A DNA stretch of 64,000 nucleotides from Dipylidium caninum (lineage: Eukaryota; Platyhelminthes; Cestoda; Cyclophyllidea; Dipylidiidae): NCBI GenBank assembly GCA_017562135.1, contig QEYB01001208.1, positions 744,001-808,000 on the forward strand, written 5' to 3'. This document shows positions 39,001 to 52,000 of the stretch, one piece after another (position 1 is the first letter of the stretch; each line of letters starts with the position of its first letter). The notes below the pieces were generated by a model, which was not told the origin of the DNA, did no database searches, and saw only the letters and a program-made list of their open reading frames with translations. The position numbers and the translations under genes were made by a program.

Positions 39001-42000
39001 ATGCTCTTAAGAAAACCAAAAAGAATATTAGACGTGTCTTTTCTGGAGACAAACACGCCCATGAGCTTTACGAACTTCTGACACGTCCTGCGCTTAAGTC
39101 TTTGTTCTTGGTAAGGTAATTATTCCTGTATTTGAGTTTGCCGACTTTCACTTATTTCGTCGTAATTATGTTATCTAATCTGGGATTGTGTCAAATTTCT
39201 GGCATACGAACGGAAAATCACGCTTAGTTTATCTAACCTCCTTGTGTGGAAGTTAATTTTATAGTATTTCTCCAAAGCTTTTTTTGGAGCATTAGTGATA
39301 GTTAAATTACCCATCTGTTTTCTCATGTGATGTAGTCAGGCACTTTTAACTGAATTTTCACTAAACATGATGTACTTTTTTGGTACGCTGAATTATAAAC
39401 ATTTACCTTAAAATTCTATTTTTGTAGGAGATGCATTTTATCAACCACATTATACTTTCCTGTCACCGAATGATGCCTCATATGCGTAAAACATTACATA
39501 TACTCTTGTATTTACTTTGTAAGTTCGAAACTAAACCATTTCTTCACTTATGTAACTGCATTTTAGATTTATTCTGGCGTAATTTCCGCGAAAACATTTT
39601 TAAGTGGAGAATATTCCACAGTCTATACTCTGATAAATGATGTCTGCAGCGACCTTCAGAAAGTCTCGACTGATGGATACAATTTAATGTCAGCAGAGGC
39701 GGAGAACCTCTATCGGGTCTTATCTAAAGACCACATGCGTGCCGTGGCGATTTGTGTTCGAGACATTTCTGTAGCAAATTTTTGCGCATCCACGCTCTAT
39801 TATAATAGTAGTTCCATCAATGAACGGTTGGAGCACAATTTATCTCAGACATTGTTCAATGATGCACTTCTAGAAGTCCATATCCCTAATCGTAATAATC
39901 TGGCACACTGCAATGGGAGAAAGAATTCTGTTCCTTTGAAAATGCGAATGGCTGAAGACGTTAAAATGCAGACCTATTCTAGAGCCGTGCCAGGTGGTGT
40001 GAAATTGACTGGCGGTGGAGAAGGTCTTCCGATGAAACCAGTGGATGACAACGAACTTAGGCTTATAAGTTTTGAAAGAGATATCTCTGAAGACTTGGCA
40101 AGTTTTAACACACATCTATAATAAGCGTCTTTATTGAATAAATTCATAACTCGGGACCATATTCTGTTATACCTTATTAAGGGAATTACAATTGGAGTGA
40201 AGGAAAAAGAGGTGTCGATGGGGTACGCTCGGGACGTTTACGTGAGACGTATTATGGCCGGTTCGCAAGTGGAGCGGCAGGGCCTTCTTGGAGTAGGTGA
40301 CATCATCCGAGAAGTCAACGGGGTTCCGATCGATAGACCTGAGACATTGTTGGAACAGGTTGTCAAATCACCTGCAACTGTAACAATGAAAATCATTCCG
40401 GCCCACAAGGATCCCCAAGTGAAGTCTCAGGCATGTCTTACTTTTTTGAAATTTGTTCGGCCTGTAAGGTTCATCGTGAAAAGATCTGTTATCAGAGTTT
40501 TGATGACCAAATCCTTATAAATAGATTAAATTGAATCCTAATTGGACTGACGGAAAACCTCATGGGGTGATTGTTTTTTAACACCTCTTTCATTTCAACT
40601 GATTTAGCTCTACGTCCGAGCCCTTTTTACTTATGACCCGAATAAGGATAAATTACTGCCTTGCAAGGAGGCGGGTCTCCGCTTTCAGTGCTATGACGTC
40701 CTTCAAGTGCTTAATCAATCAGATCCCAATTGGTGGCAGGTAGAATTACTTTAATCTTACTGATTTGATGATATTGCTATTGTGGAAAAATTTACGATTT
40801 TAAGAAGCTTTTAAATGGATAAAGTTGTTATTCATAGCCTGTATTTTATATCTGTTTTATAACACAAAGAATGCTCTTCCAAGGAAAAGTAATTGATGAT
40901 GGATTGCAAGTGTGGGAACTGGGGTGAAAATGTTATTTTCATTCCTCGAAATGTCAAACCATTTGTTTATTATCGTTTATGAAAAAAATCTTCAGGCTCG
41001 TCACCACGACTCCAATGGGCATGCTGGGCTCATACCCTCTGATTCCTTGGAAGAACGGCGTAAGGCTCTCATCCAAAGCCTCCCTGATGTCAATACCTTT
41101 AAATACCGCTTCTTCAAGGGACTTGTGAATGAGGGCAGAACCAAAAAGGTGAGATGGAGATGTTGTATTGCCATATGTCCTCATTGCGAACCATAATAAT
41201 GACAATGCTTTTTAGGATACAGTGTCTAAGCCGGTGGTTAAAAGGCACTTAACGAGGAATGCATAATTCTTATGTGTTGAAGATAGTTGAGACGGTTAGA
41301 GAGTATGGGAGAGGGGAGCCACAATGGGACTGAATCGGCTCAGTAGTATATGCGGCCCAAACGTGAATAATCTTAGAGCTGAAGTACTTGTATTAGAAAT
41401 TGGTTTTTGCGCCTGAGCTTATGATATTCGGGATGCCGAAGAGCATAAATATGGTTGTTGTTGTTGTTGTTGTTATGATTCCTCCATACCTTCTCTCCAG
41501 ACCAAAATAACATTCCGAGCGAAAGATTTTGAAGCCTTCACTTCAAAAAACGTCTGTGTGTACGAGGAAGTGGCACTGATATCGGGTTTTCAGCGGCCCG
41601 TCATCTGCCTCTTGGGAGCTCCGGGAGTAGGAAGGCAGACGTTGCGTGATATGCTAATTGAGGACAACCCCGACCGTTATGAGCTCGCCATTCCATGTAA
41701 ATATTGACAAAGTTAATATAACACACACACACACAAAGTAGTCGTTTACCCTTTACGAGATTAACTTTACCATTTTTTGATTTTGCTTTACCCTAGATAC
41801 GTCGAGGAAGAGGCTTCCTGGAGAAGAGGATGGCGTGGACTTCTTTTTTGAAAGTGCGCGAAAAATGCAGAATGGTTATCAGCGCAATCACTTCATTGAG
41901 GTACGCAATGCCCGTTAGCACTGCAAAAGCGTCGTCAGTAATGGGGACAATGCGACAGGACAGGAGGGAAATTCCTTCTATAAGGGGTCTCATTTGTGCT

Positions 42001-44208
42001 GGTGATGTTGGTCGAGTTAAGAGGGATAAACCGGTTGAGCATATTCTTCTTCGGGATTCGTTCGAGGTTATCATTGTTTCTATTTAATAGTCGAAATGAT
42101 TTAGTATGAATACTTGAGCAAATTATGCTTGACTGTCGCTATTCCTTGTAGACAAGTAAGAATATTGAATTGAAATTGCAATTCTCACGTTAACTATTCT
42201 GAAACTTACTACTAATAACACTTTACAGTTCTCAGAAATGAATTAAGTGTAAAGAACTTTTCTTGGGAAGACTAAGTTAACAAGAATAGTCGGAGCTGGT
42301 TTATTTTTTATAGGGCCAAAAAAAAAATAGAAACAAACTGTATTCTCAGAGAAAAACTTATCCGTTGGCCTCTTATCACTGCGGTATAAACAATTTGAAA
42401 TGCTCCTTAGTAATACTATTACTAACGCATTAGATATACAAATTTCCTCGCAAAATAGGTCATTATAAATGGATAAACATGAGTTCTCACAGACTTCCCT
42501 ATTAATACCTCAAGACTAATTTGTCTTTTGAGCATCGTTAATGAAATCTGTTTTTAATGTCTGGTAAACACGTCCGGATTTTGTTATTTTATTTCTCACT
42601 TGGCTAACGGTAGTTTGGGGAGGCGGATGGGGAGTTCTATGGAACGAAAGTGAAAACCCTACGTCGAATTGCTCAGTCGGGCAAGACCTGCCTCTTGGAT
42701 TGCAGCCCATCTGCCGTCAGTCGCATTCGCACGTCAGAGTTTATGCCGTTTGTGGTATTCCTTGCAGCGCCTTCCTGCAACTGCATGAAAGCCATGTATG
42801 AGTATGGCCGGAGCATGGGCTTAACGGAGACCTGGAAACGTGTAAGTTCCCTACTACCCACATACTTCTAATTCTTTTTAGAAGGCTACATCTACTGACG
42901 CTATCGGTGTAAAGTATAGGCACCTCGTTCGTAGCCTAGAGGGAACTTGATTTGCCTTCTAAAGGTAGAAAGGGGACTGTGGCAAGTAAAAGCCTCCCAG
43001 TAAATGTTTAACTGTAATGTGAACGCACATTAACTATCCACAGGGAAACATTACAAACAGCCAAGAGAGATTACACCACCGCGTGTAGTAGTCTCCAAGG
43101 TAGCTCACAAATTTGAAGATTAACAGAATTCGCATCGGTTCCGTCTTAATTTAGTAGGGAAGGCAAAAGAATTTTTTTGCGTTGACAAGAAGCGCAGAAT
43201 TGGCAAATACTCCCCCACCAGTCTCGTCACTTTAACCCCCCAAGGTGAATTATTGCCCTACTTTAACGAACCAGGATGAAATACAGCCACTGCCCGCTGA
43301 TCCTGTACACTTGTCGCTTATTTCAGATTAGGGGACAACACATCAGTCTGGGTGATCACAGCTTCGCGATGCTGCCTTGTGCGTTCTTAATTGCGCAATG
43401 ACTAGATGATTTCGAGACGGATTCACGAGATCACTCGACAATCCATACAAAAAACCGTCCTTAAGACCTGTAATACGCAAGTGCCCAGTCGTCCTAAATT
43501 TTTCCACACTTGATGATTTCCCAAATAACTTAAGAAGGGATTTACTTATGGGAGTGTTAAGGCACTGCTCCAACGAGGCAGTGGCTGACTTCGTTGACCA
43601 AGAGATCCTGTGACGCCTTGCAGGCATTTTGGAAAGATTCCTGTTTTGACTACGAGCACCTTACTCAAGATATTTAAGCCTTGATCGTGCAACACGATCA
43701 CTTTTCTGGAAGGCAATGGTCTCATTTCAACTCAAAGCGAGGACTTGAACCTTCGGGAGCAGAAGATAGTTGCAAGTCACACAGCAACGTCCTGAAACTG
43801 CGGTTTTTTTAAATGAGATAATTCGGGAGCTAAATGTACGGAGGTAGTGTCAAATATAATGTATAACGAGGTGATCAACGCGAGAATTTTCACTAGGAGT
43901 AAGATATTGTCCAGAATCTCAGAAATACGTGGCAACCCAGTAATCAGCGAATGCCGAGCGGCAAGAGCTTCTTCTTGACAGCCGTCAATACGACAGTCCG
44001 GCTTGCTCACGACATCTCATTTACTTTTTAGGATGAGGATTTCCGCAGAACTCTCGAATACAGCCAGGAGATAGAGCGAAACTATCGTCAGTTTTTCGAT
44101 AGAATAGTGATTTGCGATAACATCGAAGTGACTTTCGTCCGGCTAAAGGAGGTTCTCGATGACCTGTTGGTAAAGCCACAGTGGGTCCCTGCTAAGTGGC
44201 TCTTCTAG
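39001..44208 (+). CDS. MPP2/6-like: MPP2/MPP6-like MAGUK scaffold protein (L27-L27-PDZ-SH3-GK), 5' end not found
   Basis: Membrane-associated guanylate-kinase-like scaffold that organises cell-junction or synaptic complexes. Exons: 39001-39110 (first L27: ELYELLTRPALKSLFL), 39622?-40097 (second L27: LINDVCSDLQKVS...KDHMR, then linker), 40182-40430 (PDZ: GITIGVKEKE, GLLGVGDIIREVNG), 40608-40739 (SH3: LPCKEAGLRFQ...DPNWWQ), 40996-41148 (GLIPSDSLEERRKA, the motif after SH3), 41501-41696, 41797-41900, 42614-42841 and 44032-44208 (GK: LLGAPGVGRQTLRD, YTSRKRLPGEEDG, QWVPAKWLF). The GK P-loop is degenerate as in all MPPs, so it is a binding module rather than an enzyme. The GEHLG/EDLG start of the PDZ and the SH3 linker favour MPP2/MPP6 over PALS1. 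Two introns (40098-40181 and 40431-40607) use GC donors. A 30-residue insertion interrupts the end of the second L27, or an intron there is unresolved. Confidence 0.9.
41330..41476 (+). repeat. Possible retroposon 3' tail ending in a (GTT)n microsatellite
   Basis: Intronic stretch in the MPP gene ending GAGCATAAATATG followed by seven GTT units (41454-41474). Non-LTR retrotransposons and SINEs often end in short tandem repeats. No ORF or flanking target-site duplication was confirmed. Confidence 0.3.
41720..41735. repeat. (CA)n microsatellite
   Basis: About eight AC units in the 100-nt intron between two guanylate-kinase-like exons of the MPP gene. Confidence 0.9.
42842..44031 (+). other. 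Last MPP intron (1.2 kb)
   Basis: Runs from donor CGT|GTAAGT to acceptor TTTTTAG|GAT. No internal gene was seen. A GGTTCAAGTCC-like box near 43745 on the minus strand was examined as a tRNA and not accepted. Confidence 0.8.
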
Positions 44209-46068
44209 CACAGTCGAACAAAGGCGACACTCGTCGCCCATGAAATCGCTTCCTCACTCCTTCCAACTACTTTTACAACACTTTTTGATGACTGTAAATA
44301 GATAAACCCCTAATCGGCATTTTTTAAATTCAATACAGGTAAGTTCTTCATCTTTTGATAGGCAAATCACCTCTTTGCCAACAATTTGCACTGATACTTG
44401 AAGGCAAGTGTGAGAATAGCAGCCGAGTGCCTCCATGGTGTAAGCATTATTGCAGGACGAAAAGAAATCTCTGGGGTGTTTTTTATACTTATGGACTTAT
44501 GATGTAAAAAATACGGTTGACTAAAAATTTGACCATGAAGACTCAATTATAGAATGAAGTAATTACCGCCAAAAAATAGTATAGAAATATGAGTTTCAAT
44601 AAAAGACGATATAGAAGGGTAGCTTCGGCGGTGCTCGAACAGTGAAAAGTCCAAATCCCAAGAAGTACAAACTTATTCGTTTTATTTAAGGGAAATTGGC
44701 ATGGGGAAGTATTTAGTAACTACACTCGCAATACAGATATAAGAGCGGTTTAGCTTAATACAAAAACGACTATCTATAGTTGAGTCTGGAAGAGTAATAG
44801 ATCAACCGTGCGGACGGTAACGAGGCAATATAACAGCACTAAAAGAAACAGTTGACGGAAATCGGAGCAAAAAATGAGCAGTATGGAGGAGAGCGTGTCC
44901 GCCTAGGAGAAGTTAGCAGTGGCGAGGATGTACAGCGGAGCCTACTGGAGTCCCGATCTCACGGAGGCTTGTTTCACCTGGTAAGGGAGGGGAAAGCACT
45001 TACACAAAAAAGTTGCCGGAGACCTCATTAACCAAAAAATACACGAAACGGGAATAAAGTTGAGAAACATCGTGGTCCCGGTCTGGCAAACGGCGTCCTA
45101 AAATTATGCTAAACCATAAATCCGAGAGCGAGGCCCATAACCCGAGTAAAAGGACGATCATCCACTAAGTAACCACGGTCAGCATTGAGCACATGAACAT
45201 GGTGGATAACTGCTAAACACAATCGACTTTCAAATAGTATTGAAGGCAATCAAATGTAAGCATATTAAAGTTAAAGAATTTCTCAATTGAATATCCGGAG
45301 CACTCTAAATCGCACATACTATGACTCGATTTGGACTCCGTAGGGTAAAACGCACCATCATCAGTACACCTTCCACTTACCAAACAGTTTATTTCCGCGT
45401 CAGCCTTCGTTCCGGGCACAAAAATTACCAGTGATGCAAGAATGTATCCAATTTTCCAAATTTGTAAACCCTTCTATAATTCTCCCCTACTAGCATATAA
45501 ATTGTGGATTTTAAAAGTTACCCGATGTGGTGGGTTACTGCTACAGGTTTTCGACATTTGTTAGTGTATATGGTTGAAGTTCATAGCTCTGAAGCTAAAA
45601 AATGGGGTAGTTACAAAAGGGTACCGAAGAGAAAAGCAAGTCTTAAATAAAGCAATAGGTTAAAAAGGCAATTGATTGAGCTGGTTTTAAGGGAGGCTGC
45701 ACACGATAGTTTGGCTCACCTGAGTCGGTACAAATAGGCATTGGGTGGGTAGCCCTGTCGAAACATCCGCAGTTTCGGACAGCCTAAGCAAAAATGAGCG
45801 CTAAGTCGAAGTTACTGTAAATTAAGTAAATCCAGACTCCAACACAAACCGAGTACACAGTAAAACGATCAGCCAATACTCTCTTTGGACAAACTCAAAA
45901 ATCAAAATAGGTGTCAAATTTTCAAGAAGTTACTCTTCATCCCTTATATACACATATATACCCTGCCCTGCCCTGTCCTGCCCTACCCTACCATACAGGA
46001 ATTCAAGGGGACTTCAAAATTCTTAATTCTAACCCATTTCGAAAAGCGGTCAGGGTAAAAAAAAGTGC
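44209..46068. other. Intergenic between convergent MPP and XRN1
   Basis: Should carry both 3'UTRs. A CCCTG/CCCTA pentanucleotide repeat lies at 45961-45991 close to the XRN1 stop codon. No further gene was recognised. Confidence 0.5.
45961..45991. repeat. CCCTG-type pentanucleotide microsatellite
   Basis: Six near-perfect units (CCCTG, CCCTA, one TCCTG variant), just downstream of the XRN1 stop codon on its template side. Confidence 0.9.
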
Positions 46069-49000
46069 TCACAAAGGTCCTGTCGGCACAAAAACATCAG
46101 GAAAATGCTGGGAATGCGCAAAATATTGTGGGTCTAACGGCTGTTGAGTAGATAAGGACCAAAGTTGGTCCATTTTCCACGGATCGGGGTTAGCCCAAGG
46201 GGAGTACAGGTTCATCATTTGTTCAACTGAAAATACTTCATAGGTTTGGGTATCCAAGAAACAGACGCCATTAGGGTAGCACCAGTAAGGCATATAGCGC
46301 TTGTCAATTGGAAATAGTAAGGTAATTGGTTGCTGCGGTGTCGACAACGAAGACACATGTCCAAAACTTGGGGGTAATTGTGGGAAAGTGTTAATGGGCT
46401 CGCCAATGGGCATAGCAGATGGTTGGCTATTAGGAAATGCATCGGTGCTCCAGGAACCTGAAAAGTAGAAAAGAAATGAAAATGAATAAAAACTAATATG
46501 ATAAGTATTACCAGGAGGAGGACAGGGGGGGGCTTGTGGGGCAACAAGTCCTTCAGTCCCGGGGAGATACGAATGGATCATGGACAATTGTCTTGTTCCC
46601 ATCGTATCCTTTGACAAAGTAGCTTGTTCTCCAAACTTCGACTGTTGCGTCTCTTGGCGCTTTTTTCGCTGATCATGGGATCGCTCGCACTGCTTCAAAA
46701 AAAAAATTTGCAAGATCGTCTTAAAACATTAAATTAAGAAAATAGGAGGTCGAATTATACCTTTTCATTATTATAATACTCATAGTCAATGTATTTGACT
46801 GAAAACAGGTAAGATTTTAAACAATGATATAGGGGAGGGCGAAGGTTAACACAGTGATGGTAGAGGTATACTAAAGCGTTTTTCAGGTGATATAATGACT
46901 ATTATCTTATTTGGAAATAATCGCGAACAAAAACATCAAATGAAAGATGAATGAGCCAACCAAATGTTCGCTGGAAGGTTGAAGGCTTGAGACTTTGTTA
47001 TTGTTTGCAATATAAGAAGGAGCCTGTGAAGGCGACTCCTTGCCGGCGGAGAATGATTTTGGCCCCTTCTTTTTCGGAAAAGCGCCGATAGTGGTGCGAA
47101 GTGAAGCGGAAGTTGTAAGAGGATTAATGACTTTTTTGGAAAGCAGCACAGAATCGATGGAGTTCATTGTGGGAGAAGGCACTTCTGGATGATCTGTCAT
47201 CGAAACTTGCTGTTTTTGTTGCATCTCACGAATACTACCCCCAACCTTCCTCTTCTCCTCCGTAGTAATGGCGATGGAGGCAGCAGATGTGGAGAAAGAT
47301 GGATAGTGGAGGAGGTGGCAAGGCGCCACTATCGCACATTGCTTCTGGGAGCCCCTGCAGGGAACAATAGAAAAATGTCATCCAAAAAGCAGTGTGGGGA
47401 TTACAGGTCCTCGTGCAATTAGCGACGCGACGCAATGCCATCACTATGGAGCAATTTTTAAGAAAACGAACCCACACAACAATTCTTTCACTTAACTATT
47501 TTCTTATCAACAAATTATAAACAATTAAAAACCAAGGAAATATGAACGTGATGGAATTCCAAACCCAAGGAACCAGCAAGTTGGCAATTGTGTAGAATAA
47601 ATGGTGTATGCAGTTTCGTTTAGGTATCCAATTATTTCATCTACTGAGATATAGGGATGAGCTTGTTGTGACAGTGGCAGTAGTTTAACATCTGTCCCAT
47701 AGTTTATAACGACTGCTTTTAGTTTACTTCCATTGTTTTTGTTAGGAAATTTGGAGACAATCACGTAGTTTAAAACACCACCAGCAATCACCCTTATTCG
47801 GCAGCACTTTTAAAAATATTGAAATATAAAAAATTTTTACCAGAATTTAAGACTTGAAATTCTGGATATCACAAGGGCAAATTATTAACAATGCGTTAAA
47901 AGGCCTCTGTTTGAAATGCAAAAAGGGAAGATAATGGGCGATAAAAGTGATAGAATCAAATAGATGGAAGGATTAACTTGCCTGATGGAGACGGCGCCAT
48001 TGAATGGAGAATCGAACATCACTTCTACGGTCTCTTCGCCCGAGACGGAATAGACGCCGATGACGAATCCACTCAGACCAAAGATATCAGCATGAGGACC
48101 CACGTAGACTACTCGCTCGAGAAACTGGAAGGTCTTCACTTTCTCGCGTTTCTCATACCAAGCTTCGTAGATTTGGGGCACAACACACCCACCCTCTGGC
48201 AATACCTGGAGCCAAACGCGAAAAAAATGCAGAAAAAACCTTGAAATCACTTCGTGTCTAAATTATCTGCGGCTTCCTTCAATGATGATTAAATTTCAGA
48301 CCACTTAAAAATATTGATAAGAAAGGGTAGAACGATTTAGAAAAGGAAGTGGTCAAGATTTCTTGCAGACTGAAAATTTTTTGTCTTTAGCAATTACTTA
48401 AAAACAATTACATATTGCGAGTTTCACTACCTAGGATCGAAAGCACAAACAACCAGCCCATAGCCCAAAAAACATTTTGTGCAATCTTTCCCAACAAGCC
48501 AGTATGAAAGTCATACTCAGTTAACAATCTCTAGAAGTCCGGTACTGGATCATGAGCAATAATAAAGCCGTATTCCGTAACCGTGTGTGAATCTAGCCAG
48601 AATTTCAGTCTATAAGACTTGTGCCTTCAGGATCGCATTGACAACATCAAGGCAAGAATTCAAGGGGATCGTGAGCTACAAAAAACGGCTATCGGAATCA
48701 TTATGGCTCCTCTAAAATGACGCTCCCCGGTGAAAATAATGCAGTCACAATAGTGTTAATGCAGAACAGAGGAGAAAAATATCGTACAAAAGCAATTAAA
48801 ATACTATATTTTATCAAATCAGTTAACGTGCCGAAAATCATTCATCACCATACCACATGACGCGAAATTATGTAGTTAAATAGTCTTTTCCTTTTAAAAG
48901 ACCAAAAAGTTAAGAATGACATGGAACATACAGCCATGACATCAGTGGGAGAGACGTCAATACGAGCGCAGTCAGTAGAGGAGCGAGAGGAGTAGGGGAG

Positions 49001-52000
49001 AGTAGAAAAGAGGGCGTTCTGGACGACGAGAAGACCCGCTGTGTCCAACACCAACGCATCCGTGTTCGTAATTGTCCGATTGCTCCTCACCTCCTTATAC
49101 AAGAAGGTTCGCAAGCGGGTGTAGCATTCGCTGCGGTCAAGAGAGTAAAGTGGTTGACAAACAGATAAAAGTTTAAGGGAAGTGAATTCACTCACGGTTC
49201 CACTCACAAAGTGTTTTCGGGGAAGATGTCACTTATACTAACAGCGGACCCGGTAGCAATCCGTTCCATGAAGTATATCACTTCCGGGAAGAGTTGATTA
49301 TACTTGGCGATTGCCTTTACAGTACGTCGCGAGTAGAGCCATGTATTTTTCGATTCGGAGTAGCGACTCCACCCCAAAACCTACATTTTGCAACTTTACT
49401 TAACAGATGCCTATCCGGGCGGAGTGAAAAAATTATCAAACAGATACTACTTCCTTTCCATTGAACAATTTTATGAGACGAAGCCACTATCACTACTGCA
49501 AGAAACAGGCACATACGAAATCCAGTTTGCAACGCTGACAGAGGCCAAACGCGATGTTAAAGCTTCCGTTTTCCAAAGCATTGCTGTAAGGACTTCTTTT
49601 AACGTGTCTTGTTGAGAGTGGCGGCAAACGGACAATGAAATTGTCGACTACGTGGTGAACAACGTGACGAGGGAGATGGAGCTCTCGCGAAATCTCCTCC
49701 AAGGTAAGATAGGCCGACTCATCTGCTTCCTACACAGTACACAGAAGCTACTTCTGTTAGACAAAAATGTGCATTTTTCAGCAAGATTCAGGTCACCACA
49801 ACTTCTCATTTAAAATTTACCACCATACATTGACTTTATGCAAATAAATCAACACAGCAGTTTTGAAGTAGTGATTGATTCGCTATGCAGTAAAACGAAG
49901 GCTACACAATAAAGATACACTGAAAAAAATAGCATGAGCGACTCACACGAGCAGTTGCCAAAAGAGTGTCTGGATCTTCAGGGAGTGGGAACTCGGGGAA
50001 AAGTTGAATAATAAGTTTGTTATCAGACGTTGAACCCACAACCTGAAAAAAATTGAGGATCACTCGTTTGAAACGAAGGACGGCGTAGGTCATAACTACT
50101 TTATATAAGAAGACTAAAAGAAACAAGCAAGATTCATCAAGACCCACTTCTCCAAGGTGTTTTAGCGGATTGTCATCTTGCGGAGCAAATACGAGAGCCC
50201 TGGAGGCTAGAGGGAAGACGTCGAGAAGGCTGCTGTCGACAGCGATGGCAAAGGGGTCGATAGTTAGGTCGAGGATCTCCAAGCTCACTTCAGAACCCAA
50301 CACGACACTAATATTGGCGTCAGAGAAAAGTGACTGTTTGTTAATTCGTGACAACAACGTGTGAGGCAAACGCATCGGCTTAGGTTCCTTCGCTAGCTTA
50401 ATCATAGGCGGCATTGGTATGTTTAGCGGACGCAGGTTCAGGCGAGAGCGATCGCTAATAAAGAAGTAAAAAGAATGTAATAATAAAATTAATCAAGAAG
50501 CAGAAGTCAATAAACGTAGATTAATTTTTATTATTGTGAAGTCAAATGGACAGAGGGGAATATCGCCGCAGATGCAATCCGAAAGTGGAGAGGACTCACT
50601 TCTTGCTTACTGTTACATAAAAGCGGAAACCCGTGGTGAAACAACAGAGAAGAGCAGCACGGGGCTCTTCTCCGGCGAAGGTGATTGCACAATTGTTATG
50701 CAGGCGTGATACACTCCACCTCGCCTTCGAGCGAAGCCAATCCAGGGACACCCAGAAGGGCGCATCCGCTCGCTCTCGCAACCACGTACGCTCGACCACA
50801 CGAATCGCCTTCTTTACATCTGCGTTGCACTCCCCAGATTTCGAATCGACCATCCATCTAATGGAGGATAAGGGCAGAAATGTGCCGCATAATTAAATCA
50901 TCTCGCAGGCCCATATCATATGTACCACTTAATCACTATCAAATCGTTCAAGCCATTTAGAGTTCAGTTATCATGCTAGTTAATGTGAAGCCTAGAGAGT
51001 CTAATTTGTGTTAACTAATATCCTCGGTAACATCTTAGGCACCATACTTGAGGCTTGATAATATATCGAGAGACTAGAAAGCATAACATATGGTCATTCT
51101 TGAGGACGTAATAAGCCGTAGCATTTCTAGGAAATAGGCGTATTAGTAAAGTACGAGTGTGGATGGAAAACTTGGAACGGGCGGTGTATGGGATGCCACG
51201 GCGAAAGCTAGTCGATTGACAGTGTGAAAGGTCTATAAGCAATCACCGAAAACTTGAAGAACATCACATTAAAAACCGAAACGTATACAAAATGGAAACA
51301 AATAACTTCATACATATCGGTTGCTTTGCTGTATGAGTAAATAATGGTAAACACGAAATTGTTTATAAGGCTAGCAGGAATTTCCATTAGAATAATTGCA
51401 CTTGCAAATAGGGGATTGAACAAACAAAGGACCTACATTTCATTCTCGTCCAACAAAGCGATGGGAACAACGAGACGAGAGTGGGGCCAACCAGTGAGAA
51501 CGACACGACCAAGATAGTTTTCCGCCGCATTCCGCAAGGATGAGCTACTAGGCTCGATACGCCCCAGTGGATGTCTAACAGTCAGCAATATACTTTCATT
51601 TTTACTTGGAAACGAAAAGACCTAATTGAGAAGAAAAACGTGTCACCAGAATACCCCAACAATGAACAGTAACTGAAATCCACCGCTTTTGAATGTAAGT
51701 GTAATGCCCTATCTATGCCTAGAATATGAGTACTAGAAATCTTTGTTAAAAACTCAGAGTAAATTTACCAAACCTGGCAAAAAATACTACGCAGTAAGGC
51801 TCACATGAACGCCAACACGTTCAATTTTGTGAGTGAATGGGATTCGGTATAAGCTGGGGAACCAGAGATCCACACAACGCGGGATTTGACAGTAAACTTT
51901 CAAACACTGTTCAGGGTCTTTGAGCACATGAGTACGGAAGAAATCTTCGTTAATCTCCTCAGAAACAAGAGACTCGAAGTTGGCAGGATATTCAATCCCC

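Noticed and set aside
43725..43790. GGTTCAAGTCC-like T-arm on the minus strand suggesting a tRNA
   Set aside because: No acceptor stem, D-arm or clean T-stem pairing could be drawn around it.
46215..46547. 110-codon minus-strand frame overlapping the XRN1 tail
   Set aside because: It is in a different frame from the exon pair 46689-46512 and 46457-46069, which splice together in phase.
47978..47982. Further GC donor candidate at the end of XRN1 exon 20 (AG|GCAAGT)
   Set aside because: The only good acceptor (47807) restores frame with the adjacent GT donor CAA|GTTAAT, so it was not counted as GC-AG.
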